This document shows, piece by piece, positions 52,392 to 60,423 of a DNA stretch of 64,000 nucleotides. Every line of letters starts with the position of its first letter. The stretch's first letter is position 1. The notes under the pieces were generated by a model. That model ran no database searches and was not told where the DNA came from. It saw nothing but the letters and a program-made list of their open reading frames with translations. A program made the position numbers and the translations under genes. Source of the DNA: WTGU01 sp965200925 (lineage in GTDB: Bacteria; Pseudomonadota; Alphaproteobacteria; UBA828); NCBI GenBank assembly GCA_965200925.1, contig OZ241738.1, positions 868,001 to 932,000 on the forward strand, written 5' to 3'.

Positions 52392-52722
52392 CGAACCCTC
52401 GCGCCGTCGTCTTCGACCGGGACAACACTCTCGTCACGCACTGGAAAATCATCCACAAACCCTGCGGCGGACCTTCCGCGACTTGGCGCGAGAGTCGTGG
52501 ACCTTCGCGCAGACGAAAGCCTGGGTCGGGCGTTCTATGCGCGATTCCTTCGCGACCTGTTCGGCACCGACGCGGACTGTGCGCACCGACTCTATCTACG
52601 GCCATTACCGATGTCGTCACCTGGACCGGCTGACGCCTCTGGCCGGATCGAGCCGGGGAGGGGCGTGTGGTACATGGGAGATCTACCGCTTCGCCGACCA
52701 CGAATCGTTCCGGGTTTTTTGA
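52388..52722 (+). pseudogene. Decayed HAD-like hydrolase fragment
   Basis: A GTG overlapping the dat stop starts VTNPRAVVFDRDNTLVTH, with the DxDxT nucleophile motif of HAD hydrolases. After about 20 codons the frame is lost. A cap-like helix RADESLGRAFYARFLRDLFG appears in a second frame (from 52500), and AITDVVTWTG in the first again. Several one-base indels have destroyed the gene. Phosphatase identity is inferred only from motif I. Confidence 0.4.
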
Positions 52723-52868
52723 AACGCCGGAGACCGCCGTTTATAGTGGCCGCCGAACGAGGCGCGTGCGCGGCAGCCGGCGGGGAAGGGGCTCCGCGTG
52801 CGCCGCCCGCGCCCAGGCGCTAGGCAACGCGAGCGCTCCGGAAAAGCGCGACAACGGCGGGGGGACCC

Positions 52869-53129
52869 ATGGCTGGCGATCGATCCCGGAGTCTCCAGGA
52901 TGTCTTTCTGAACCATGTGCGCAAGGAGAAGACGCCAGTCACGATTTTCCTTGTGAACGGCGTCAAGCTCCAGGGCATGATCACTTGGTTCGACAATTTT
53001 TGCATCTTGCTGCGCCGCGACGAGCACTCACAGCTCGTCTACAAACATGCCGTTTCGACGGTCATGCCGGCAAGGCCGGTCCAGCTGTTCGACCCGGACG
53101 CGGCGCGGACGGAGGAGGAAGAAGCCTGA
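52869..53129 (+). CDS. hfq: RNA chaperone Hfq
   Basis: 86 aa. Sm1 motif VNGVKLQGMITWFDNF and Sm2 motif YKHAVST form the RNA-binding hexamer face; the N-terminus has the usual SLQDVFLNHVRKEKTPVT. It mediates small-RNA regulation, including of nitrogen-fixation genes in related bacteria. An acidic tail EEEEA ends it. hflX follows after 18 bp. Confidence 0.97.
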   Translation: MAGDRSRSLQDVFLNHVRKEKTPVTIFLVNGVKLQGMITWFDNFCILLRRDEHSQLVYKHAVSTVMPARPVQLFDPDAARTEEEEA

Positions 53130-53147
53130 CCGGCACGGGCCACGCGT

Positions 53148-54464
53148 GTGCCCCGCTCCGGTGATCCCGGTCCGCGCGCTTGCGTGCTGCATCCGTTCTT
53201 CGCGCGCGTGCGGCCAGCGCGCGGAGACGAGCCGGTTCGCGCGCCCGAGGGACGCCTTGCCGAAGCGGTGAGCCTCGCCGAGGCGATCGGCCTCGTCGTT
53301 GCGTTCTCCGAGATCGTTCCACTGCCCAGGCCGAGAGCGGGCACGCTGTTCGGAACCGGGCGGGTCGAGGCGCTGGCGGCGGCGGTCGCCGACCGGAGGC
53401 TGGAGGTGGTGGTCGTCGACGGCGCGCTCTCCCCAGTCCAGCAGCGTAATCTCGAACGCTCCTGGCGCTGCAAGGTCATCGACCGCACCGCGCTCATCCT
53501 CGATATCTTCGCGGCGCGGGCGCGGACCCGCGAAGGGCGGCTCCAGGTCGAGCTCGCCGCGCTTTCCTATCAACGCAGCCGTCTGGTCCGATCCTGGACG
53601 CATCTGGAGCGCCAGCGCGGCGGCCACGGGTTCACGGGCGGGCCGGGCGAAACCCAGATCGAGGCGGACAGGCGGCAGATCGACACGCGCATTGGCCGCC
53701 TCAAGAGCGCGCTCACCGGCGTGCGGCGAACCCGTGGCCTGCACCGCGGCGCCCGCCGCAAGGTGCCTTATCCCATCGTCGCGCTGGTCGGCTACACCAA
53801 CGCCGGGAAATCGACCTTGTTCAACCGGCTGACCGGCGCCGCAACGGCCGTCCGCGACCAGCTCTTCGCGACCCTCGATCCGACCATGCGCGGGCTCGCG
53901 CTGCCTTCCGGCCTTCGCGTGATCCTGTCGGATACGGTGGGGTTCGTGTCAGACCTGCCGCACGGCCTGGTGGCGTCGTTCCGGGCGACCCTGGAGGAGG
54001 TGGTCGCGGCCGATCTCATCGTCCACGTGCGCGATTGCGCCCACGCGGACACCGCCGGGCAGCGCGCCGACGTGGTGCGGGTGCTCGCCGAACTGGGACT
54101 CGAAGGCCGTCTGCGTACCGACTGCATCGAGGTGCTCAACAAGGTCGATCTGCTCGAGCCCGGACGACACGCCAGCTTGGCGGACGGCGGCGGAGTCGCG
54201 CTGTCGGCCCTCGCCGGCGAGGGGCTGGACGCGCTCATCTGCCTGATCGACGAGCGGTTGTCGATGGCGCGTCGCGTCGTCGAGGTGCGCGTGCCTTATG
54301 CCGACGGCGCCACCCTCGCCTGGCTCTATCGCCACGGCGAGGTCCTGAATCGAACCGAACGCGACGGGGCGGCGTGTCTCAGGGTGGGACTCACGCCGGC
54401 CGATGCCAACCGCCTGGCGCGACGGGGCGGCGTTTCCATCGAGACGGCGCCCGCCGTCGGTTGA
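53148..54464 (+). CDS. hflX: Ribosome-associated GTPase HflX
   Basis: 438 aa. N-terminal HflX domain (GTGRVEALAAAVADRRLEVVVVDGALSPVQQRNLE), helical QVELAALSYQRSRLVRSWTHLERQRGG, then a GTPase with VGYTNAGKSTLFNRL (G1), DTVGF (G3) and LNKVDL (G4). It splits stalled ribosomes under stress. GTG 53148 is the longest start. The stop overlaps the -35 box of groESL. Confidence 0.94.
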   Translation: MPRSGDPGPRACVLHPFFARVRPARGDEPVRAPEGRLAEAVSLAEAIGLVVAFSEIVPLPRPRAGTLFGTGRVEALAAAVADRRLEVVVVDGALSPVQQRNLERSWRCKVIDRTALILDIFAARARTREGRLQVELAALSYQRSRLVRSWTHLERQRGGHGFTGGPGETQIEADRRQIDTRIGRLKSALTGVRRTRGLHRGARRKVPYPIVALVGYTNAGKSTLFNRLTGAATAVRDQLFATLDPTMRGLALPSGLRVILSDTVGFVSDLPHGLVASFRATLEEVVAADLIVHVRDCAHADTAGQRADVVRVLAELGLEGRLRTDCIEVLNKVDLLEPGRHASLADGGGVALSALAGEGLDALICLIDERLSMARRVVEVRVPYADGATLAWLYRHGEVLNRTERDGAACLRVGLTPADANRLARRGGVSIETAPAVG

Positions 54465-54489
54465 CACCAGCAGCAACTCGTTCTATATG
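54461..54489 (+). promoter_or_regulatory. Sigma70-type promoter of groESL
   Basis: TTGACA (54461-54466) and TATATG (54484-54489) with the ideal 17-bp spacing. It lies across the end of hflX, about 90 bp before groES. The start point would fall inside the CIRCE-like repeat, fitting repression by HrcA. Confidence 0.75.
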
Positions 54490-54491
54490 GG

Positions 54492-54518
54492 CTAGCACTC
54501 ACCCTGGCGGAGCGCTGC
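54492..54518 (+). promoter_or_regulatory. Degenerate CIRCE (HrcA operator)
   Basis: CTAGCACTC-N9-GAGCGCTGC against the consensus TTAGCACTC-N9-GAGTGCTAA: 8 of 9 in the left arm and 6 of 9 in the right. Position directly after the -10 box of the groESL promoter supports the assignment; the weak right arm suggests looser HrcA control. Confidence 0.65.
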
Positions 54519-54580
54519 TAGGCGCCGGGCGGCCAAGACCAACACGTCGAGAGCGAGTTTCGCATCCTGGGAGGATCGAT

Positions 54581-54868
54581 ATGGATATCAAGCCTTTGCA
54601 TGATCGCGTGCTGGTGCGACGGGTGGAACAGGACATGAAGACCGTGGGCGGCATCATCATCCCCGATACCGCCCAGGAGAAGCCGCAGGAGGGCGAGGTT
54701 GTGGCGGCCGGTCCGGGCGAGCGCGACGATGACGGCAAGCTGCATTCCCTCGGAGTCGCGGTGGGCGACCGCATCCTTTTCGGCAAGTGGTCAGGCACCG
54801 AGGTGAAGGTCGACGGCGAGGAGCTGTTGATCATGAAGGAATCCGACATCCTGGGCGTGATCGACTGA
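54581..54868 (+). CDS. groES: Co-chaperonin GroES
   Basis: 95 aa. Family motifs MDIKPLHDRVLVRRVE, TVGGIIIPDTAQEKPQEGEV with the mobile loop, and YGKWSGTEVK-like GDRILFGKWSGTEVKVDG. It caps the GroEL ring. GGAGGATCG precedes the ATG at 54581. It is 36 bp upstream of groEL, with the CIRCE-like operator before it. Confidence 0.97.
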   Translation: MDIKPLHDRVLVRRVEQDMKTVGGIIIPDTAQEKPQEGEVVAAGPGERDDDGKLHSLGVAVGDRILFGKWSGTEVKVDGEELLIMKESDILGVID

Positions 54869-54904
54869 GCGCCCTGACAGACATCGATCTGGAGCGATTC
54901 GGCC

Positions 54905-56575
54905 ATGGCCAAGAAGCGAATCCACCATGCGGACGAAGCCCGCGCCCGTCTTCTCGAAGGCGTCGACATTCTCACCGACGCGGTGTCGGTCACGCTCGGC
55001 CCCAAGGGCCGGACGGTGGTCTACCAGACGAGTGGCGGCGACGGCCGCGTCACCAAGGACGGCGTGACGGTCGCCAAGGAGATCGAGCTGGACGACCGGC
55101 TCCGGGACGTGGGGGCGCGCTTGGTACGGGAAGCGGCGATTCGCACCGAGAAGACGGCTGGCGACGGGACCTCTACGGCGACCGTGCTCGCCCGGGCGAT
55201 CACCCGCGAAGGCGCGAAGGCGGTCGCCGCCAGCATGAACCCGATGGACTTGCGCCGGGGCGTGGAGCAGGCCGTCGAGGCGGTGGTGGCCGACATCGCC
55301 AAACAGGCGAAGAAGGTCAAAACCCGCGGGGAAATTGCCCAGGTAGCGACCGTGGCCGCCAACAATGATTCCGACGTCGGCGAAATGATTTCGCGCGCGA
55401 TGGAGGAGGTTGGTGAGCGCGGTGTGATCACGATCGAAGAAGCCACGGGGATCGAAACCGAGCTCGACGTGGTCGAGGGGATGAACTTCGATAAGGGCTA
55501 TATCTCGCCCTATTTCGTCACCAATGCCGAGAAGATGACCGTCGAGCTCGATACCCCCTATATCCTGCTGCACCAGGAGAAATTGAGCGGTATGCAGGGA
55601 TTGCTGCCGGTGCTGGAGCAGGTCGGACGGGCCGGCAAAGCGCTCCTGATCGTGGCCGAGGACGTCGAGGGCGAAGCGCTCGCGACCTTGGTGGTGAACC
55701 GCCTTCGTGGCGGCCTCACCGTCGCCGCCGCGAAGGCGCCGGCCTTCGGCGACCGGCGCAAGGCCATGCTCGAGGACATCGCGATCCTGACCGGCGGAAC
55801 GGTTATCAACGACGAACTCGGCGTCAAGCTTGAGAACGTCACCCTCGACATGCTGGGGCAGGCTGGGCGAGTCGAGATGAGCAAGGACGAAACCGTCATC
55901 GTCAATGGCCGCGGCCGCAAGAAGGACATCGCCGAGCGCTGCGACCAGCTACGCTTGCAGATCGAAACCACTGACTCTGAATACGACCAGGAGCGTTTCG
56001 AGGAGCGGCTCGCCAAGCTGGTCGGCGGCGTCGCCGTCCTGCGGGTGGGTGGCGACACCGAGGTCGAGGTGAAGGAGAAGAAAGAGCTCGTCGACGACGC
56101 AATGCGCGCGACACGCGCCGCAGTGGAAGAGGGGGTCGTTGCCGGAGGCGGGGTGGCCTTGCTCGCCGCCTCTCGCAAGCTGGACCGGTTGAAGGGCGCC
56201 AACGCCGATCAGGACCGCGGAATCGCCATCGTGCGCTCGGCGGTCCGCGCGCCCGCCCGCCATATCATCGCGAATTCCGGCGCCGATGCCTCCCTGGTGG
56301 TCGGAACCATTCTCGAAGGGAAGGGGAAGACCGGCGGCTACGACGCCCAGGAGGGCCGATATCGCGACATGGTGGAAGCCGGGATCCTCGATCCGGCGAA
56401 GGTCGTGCGCACAGCCCTCCAGGACGCTGCTTCGATCGCCGGCCTCCTGATCACGACGGAAGCCGGCGTCGTCGAGATCCCCGAAAAGGCGCCCACGCCT
56501 CCCATGCCCGGCGGCGGTATGGGAGACATGGGTATGGGCGGCATGGGTGGCATGGGCGACGACATGGATTTCTAG
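54905..56575 (+). CDS. groEL: Chaperonin GroEL (divergent)
   Basis: 556 aa chaperonin. The ATPase residues corresponding to E. coli Asp52 (TKDGVTVAKE), Asp87 (AGDGTST) and Asp398 (VDDAMRATRAAVEEG) are kept, but the phosphate-loop TTT reads TST, and the N-terminal segment (KKRIHHADEARARLLEGV) differs from the usual KDVKFG-type. A GGM-rich tail closes the protein. The differences suggest a secondary paralogue or a diverged single copy. Its stop shares CTAG with the convergent mazG stop. Confidence 0.95.
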   Translation: MAKKRIHHADEARARLLEGVDILTDAVSVTLGPKGRTVVYQTSGGDGRVTKDGVTVAKEIELDDRLRDVGARLVREAAIRTEKTAGDGTSTATVLARAITREGAKAVAASMNPMDLRRGVEQAVEAVVADIAKQAKKVKTRGEIAQVATVAANNDSDVGEMISRAMEEVGERGVITIEEATGIETELDVVEGMNFDKGYISPYFVTNAEKMTVELDTPYILLHQEKLSGMQGLLPVLEQVGRAGKALLIVAEDVEGEALATLVVNRLRGGLTVAAAKAPAFGDRRKAMLEDIAILTGGTVINDELGVKLENVTLDMLGQAGRVEMSKDETVIVNGRGRKKDIAERCDQLRLQIETTDSEYDQERFEERLAKLVGGVAVLRVGGDTEVEVKEKKELVDDAMRATRAAVEEGVVAGGGVALLAASRKLDRLKGANADQDRGIAIVRSAVRAPARHIIANSGADASLVVGTILEGKGKTGGYDAQEGRYRDMVEAGILDPAKVVRTALQDAASIAGLLITTEAGVVEIPEKAPTPPMPGGGMGDMGMGGMGGMGDDMDF

Positions 56576-57402
56576 CGCTCCTTTTCCGCGCGCTTCGCTT
56601 CCTCCCACAGGCGATTCAACTCCGCGAGATCGGTCTCGTCGGCACGGCGACCCGCCGCTGCCAGGGCGGCCTCCATATGCCGGAACCGCGCCACGAATTT
56701 GGCGTTGGCGCCGCGCAGGGCGGCTTCGGCATCGACCCCGAGATGGCGCGCGAGATTGACGCAGGTGAAAAGGAGATCGCCGAGCTCCTCAGGAACCGTC
56801 GTTTCCGCCGCTTCCGACCCGGCCGCATCCCGAAGCTCGGCCATCTCATCGAGCACTTGCGCGAATACAGGCTCGACTCCGGGCCAGTCGAAGCCGATCC
56901 GGGCCGCACGCTTCTGGAGCTTTTCGGCTCGGAGGAGGGCGGGGAGGGCCAGTGCCACGCCATCGAGCGCACCCGGACGGCGGCGCCCGTCGGCCGCCGC
57001 CGCGGCCTCCCGCTCCGCGGCTTTGTGCGCTTCCCAGGCCCGGGTTTGCGCCGCCGCACCGGCGACCGGCGCGCCGCCGAAGACGTGGGGGTGGCGGCGG
57101 ATCATCTTCTCGGCGATGCCGCGCGCGACCGAGTCGAAATCAAAGGCGCCTTCTTCCCGCGCCATCTGCGCGTGGAAAACGACCTGGAGGAGCAGATCTC
57201 CGAGCTCATCCCGCAAGGCGGCACGGTCGCCGTGTCGGATCGCTTCGGCGACCTCATAGGCTTCCTCGATGGTGTAAGGCGCGATCGTCTCGAACGTCTG
57301 TTCGAAATCCCACGGACAGCCGCCGTCCGGGGCGCGGAGCGCGGTCATAACCTCGAGGAGCAGGTCGATACCGCGCCGGCCGTTTGTGCTGCAGCGGGTC
57401 AT
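56572..57402 (-). CDS. mazG: Nucleoside triphosphate pyrophosphohydrolase MazG
   Basis: 276 aa, two MazG helical domains. The first carries CPWDFEQTFETIAPYTIEEAYEVAEAI and LRDELGDLLLQVVFHAQMA (metal-binding Glu/Asp); the second VPEELGDLLFTCVNLARHLG. It hydrolyses abnormal or excess NTPs. ATG 57402 gives a standard N-terminus; the longer frame runs into non-coding DNA. The gene is tail to tail with groEL; in related genomes it follows hflX directly. Confidence 0.92.
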   Translation of the reverse strand: MTRCSTNGRRGIDLLLEVMTALRAPDGGCPWDFEQTFETIAPYTIEEAYEVAEAIRHGDRAALRDELGDLLLQVVFHAQMAREEGAFDFDSVARGIAEKMIRRHPHVFGGAPVAGAAAQTRAWEAHKAAEREAAAAADGRRRPGALDGVALALPALLRAEKLQKRAARIGFDWPGVEPVFAQVLDEMAELRDAAGSEAAETTVPEELGDLLFTCVNLARHLGVDAEAALRGANAKFVARFRHMEAALAAAGRRADETDLAELNRLWEEAKRAEKER

Positions 57403-57724
57403 GGCGCACACGCCTCGTGGTCGTCGGGAGCGCCGAGATGCCTTCCGAGCGAGACGGGCAGGGCTGACACGCATTGCCCGTCTCGCCGGTTTCCGTGTGC
57501 GCACCGATCGCGCATGATTCGCATAAGATATATTATGGGAAATAACGGGCCGACACAGGATGACCCAATTCCGGGCGAGCGTCCACGGACCAGGAAGCTC
57601 CGTTCGGGCATCTTTCCTACCACCACGCCGCGGCCCAGCCCCTTGCCGGCTTCCCTGGACGGGATACGGCGCAAGATAAGGAGCGACTCCGAAGAATCGC
57701 CCCTGGTGTTGGGTGCGATAGATG
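57403..57724. other. Gap between mazG and the small exported protein genes
   Basis: 322 bp without a gene. It contains an AT-richer patch (around 57520-57545, ATAAGATATATTATGGG) that could hold the mazG promoter on the minus strand. The rest is featureless. No terminator hairpin with a T-run was found. Confidence 0.4.
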
Positions 57725-58164
57725 TTACCACCGCATCCGATAGCCGAACCGGACGTCCTCGCCCCGCGTATCGCCATCGTGCACCGCCGGAACCGTCCGC
57801 GAGAAATGGACTTCCCCCATCCCGACCGGATAACGGAACTCGATCCCTTCCTCACGAGTGAACGACACGTACTCCTCCATGAACTCGCCGACATCGTCGG
57901 CGAAAGCATTAGCATCGTTGTCTTCGGCATACCTGTTCCAAACCATCGCCCCAATGACAACACCCCCCAGAATGCCAAGCACAATCAAGAAATTCTCCCC
58001 ATCCTCTTCACACGCCGCCTTCGCCGCGTGATTGTGGACGTGGTACGGCCTCGTGCCAGCGTGGCCCCCACACTCATCCAAGCCCCCCCATGCGCATACG
58101 CAGGCCCAGTCGAACCCACAAAAAACGACGCCAAACAACTTCCCACTGCTATCATAGTCTTCAT
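57725..58164 (-). pseudogene. Exported YHYH-like membrane protein, frameshifted at a G7 tract
   Basis: ATG 58164 with AAGGAAG begins a clear signal peptide (MKTMIAVGSCLASFFVGSTG, cleavage near AYA). After AHG the coding strand has seven G (plus-strand C7 at 58083-58089). In the frame as given it soon meets a stop. With six G it continues as GGLDECGGHAGTRPYHVHNH, a motif of small secreted YHYH proteins, then a transmembrane helix (FLIVLGILGGVVIGAMVW) and an acidic domain ending at 57725. So the gene is intact but for one base. Sequence error, decay and slippage all fit. It follows the 128-aa exported protein by 19 bp. Confidence 0.6.
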
Positions 58165-58183
58165 GGCTTCCTTCTTCAGTAGG

Positions 58184-58570
58184 CTACAAGCAACCTCCCG
58201 GAAGATGGCGATCCAAGGCGATGTTGAAGTCGTCTAGCATTTTGTAGGCTTGCATCCAATCCTTATTCCAAGAATCCTCCCTCATACCAAGCGGTATCGC
58301 ATCCAAACGCTTTATCCTTCGGAGAGCACTCTGCGAGTTTAGGTAAGGGAGTTTTATAGCGCTCCACAACTTATCCCTTTCCCATTCTTTAACAACGCCG
58401 TGCAGGACGCCGTTAGCGAATTTCTCCATCGCCCCAACGCAAACATCACCCCGAGCATTGACCGTCTTAGCATATTCGAGTTCCTCCTTCGTCGGTACCT
58501 GCGCCATCGCCGCGATCGAACCGAATACGATCCCGATACCCACCGCCATCGCCATCACGATTTTTGTCAT
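58184..58570 (-). CDS. Small exported protein, unrecognised
   Basis: 128 aa from ATG 58570, chosen for GGAGG five bases upstream; another ATG lies three bases further up. A signal peptide (AMAVGIGIVFGSIAAMAQ) precedes an all-helical mature part with two Cys (one at GDVCVGAM, one at PGGCL) and a conserved-looking RIKRLDAIPLGMREDSW region. No family was recognised. Lower GC than neighbours, with an AT-rich upstream region, points to acquired DNA. First gene of a pair with the frameshifted YHYH-like gene. Confidence 0.65.
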   Translation of the reverse strand: MTKIVMAMAVGIGIVFGSIAAMAQVPTKEELEYAKTVNARGDVCVGAMEKFANGVLHGVVKEWERDKLWSAIKLPYLNSQSALRRIKRLDAIPLGMREDSWNKDWMQAYKMLDDFNIALDRHLPGGCL

Positions 58571-58837
58571 CATAGCCTCCATTACAAAGAGGCTATATAC
58601 CCTACCATAAATATAGAACAAAGTCAAACCGCACCGGAGACGCCGGCTAATCAGGACACGCATATGGGTATGTCTCATCGAAATAAGCATCTTCACCCTA
58701 GGCTCTTTTCAATATCAGTCGCCGCACCATTGCAATCGCAATCAAAATTTGTTTAGCTGAGCATCCGCCCCGCACCGTACCAAATGCGCCAAAACGCGGA
58801 GTGTTCGCAATAGCGCCCAAGCGGTTCGTCGCACCGT

Positions 58838-59614
58838 TCACAAGGTATCCAGTTCGTCCGTATCGACGATCAGCCCGTCATGCCCCGGGACCACACCGGC
58901 CGGCAGCGCCCCGCGCAGCGTCTCGTAATCGAACTGATGCGACATGTGTGTCAACACGGCTCGCTTCGGCTCGACCCGCGCGATCCATTCGAGCGTGAGC
59001 GCGAGATGCGCGTGAGTCGGGTGTTCGCGGTAGCCAAGGCAGTCGACGATCCAGAGCCGCACGCCCCGCAGTGCCGCGAAGGATTGCTCCGGCAGCGCCT
59101 TGACGTCGGTCGAGTAAGCCATGTCATCGATCCGGTATCCTGTCGTCGTGACCCGGCCGTGCTCCTGTGGAAACGGTACGATCACGAGCCCGCCATGCGT
59201 GAACGGCCCCGTCACCGCGATGGGGTTGAGGCTGGGTTTCGCCCACTCCCCGCCAAGCGGCTCGAAAACATAGCCGAAGCGGCGCCTGATCGCCGAGAGG
59301 GTGTCGCTTGAACCGTAGACGTCGAGTGTCCGCGCCATGAGGTGGTTGATCGACCGGAGGTCGTCGATCCCATGCACATGGTCAGCATGGCCGTGGGTAT
59401 AGAGCACGGCATCGATACGCGAGACGCCTGCGTCCACGAGCTGCCCGTGGAGATCGGGCGGCGTGTCGATGAGAAGACGGGTTCCGTCCGCTTCGATCAG
59501 GATGGAAACCCGGCGGCGGCGATTCCGCGGGTCGTCCGACCGGCATACCGGGCAGGCGCAACCGATCATCGGAACGCCGCTCGAGGTGCCGCAGCCAAGT
59601 ATCGTTATTTTCAT
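58838..59614 (-). CDS. MBL-fold metallo-hydrolase (PhnP-like)
   Basis: 258 aa. It has GCGTSSGVPMIGCACPVC (Cys cluster), the metal motif YTHGHADHVHGIDDLRSI (HxHxDH) and later HMSHQFDYETL. Phosphodiesterase activity as in PhnP is plausible. ATG overlaps the TatD stop by 4 bp, so it is coupled to it. The order metG-tatD-MBL is conserved in alphaproteobacteria. Confidence 0.9.
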   Translation of the reverse strand: MKITILGCGTSSGVPMIGCACPVCRSDDPRNRRRRVSILIEADGTRLLIDTPPDLHGQLVDAGVSRIDAVLYTHGHADHVHGIDDLRSINHLMARTLDVYGSSDTLSAIRRRFGYVFEPLGGEWAKPSLNPIAVTGPFTHGGLVIVPFPQEHGRVTTTGYRIDDMAYSTDVKALPEQSFAALRGVRLWIVDCLGYREHPTHAHLALTLEWIARVEPKRAVLTHMSHQFDYETLRGALPAGVVPGHDGLIVDTDELDTL

Positions 59615-60405
59615 GTTATATGAGTGCCTTGGGGACGTGCCTTCGTAAACAATCTGAAAAAATTGTCGGTGGTGGCCCGTGCGATCTCCTCAATATCCGT
59701 GCCTTTGAGCGTGGCTAGGCGTTCGGCCGTCAGGCGCACGCGGGCCGGCTCGTTGCGTGTGCCGCGATGTGGGACGGGCGCGAGGTAGGGCGAATCGGTT
59801 TCCAGCAATATCCTGTCCGCCGGTGCGTCCCGAGCGATCGTGCGAAGCGCATCGGCCTTCTTGAAGGTCAGGATGCCTGAGAAGGAGAGGTAAAGGCCGA
59901 GATCGAGGGCGACCTGCGCCACCGCCCGCCCGACGCTGAAGCAGTGAATGACGCCGGGAAACACCCCCTCTTCCGCTTCGTCAAGCAGGATCCGGCAGGT
60001 TTCCTCGTCCGCCCCGCGCGTATGTACGATCAACGGCAGGCCGCTCGCGCGCGACGCCGCGATATGCCGACGAAAGCTCGCTTCCTGGAGCGGCCGCGGA
60101 CTGTTGTCGTAGTGGAAATCCAGGCCCGTCTCGCCGATTCCGATCACCTTCGGATGGTCGGTGAGGCGGAGCAGCGCGGCGGCCGTCGGAGTCGGCTCAT
60201 CGTCCACATGATGCGGGTGGATGCCGACCGAGCACCAGATCGAGGGATGCGTCTCGGTGAGTGCGCGGACACCATCGAACCGGGTCACGCGCGTGCAGAT
60301 CGTCTGCACCGCGCCGACTCCGGCGCCGGCCGCCCGCTCGAGGACGGCATCGAGGTCCGGGCCGAAGTCTGGAAAATCCAGGTGGCAATGGCTGTCGACC
60401 AGCAT
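59611..60405 (-). CDS. TatD-family metal-dependent hydrolase
   Basis: 264 aa TIM-barrel hydrolase. LVDSHCHLDFPDF (His pair), GIGETGLDFHYDNSP (Glu), PLIVHTRGADEETCRIL (His), GVIHCFSVG (His) and LLETDSPYLAPVP (Asp) are the metal ligands. Members are DNases or deacylases. Start 60405 lies 18 bp after metG. Confidence 0.93.
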   Translation of the reverse strand: MLVDSHCHLDFPDFGPDLDAVLERAAGAGVGAVQTICTRVTRFDGVRALTETHPSIWCSVGIHPHHVDDEPTPTAAALLRLTDHPKVIGIGETGLDFHYDNSPRPLQEASFRRHIAASRASGLPLIVHTRGADEETCRILLDEAEEGVFPGVIHCFSVGRAVAQVALDLGLYLSFSGILTFKKADALRTIARDAPADRILLETDSPYLAPVPHRGTRNEPARVRLTAERLATLKGTDIEEIARATTDNFFRLFTKARPQGTHIT

Positions 60406-60423
60406 CCGCGCCCCCGCGCCCTC

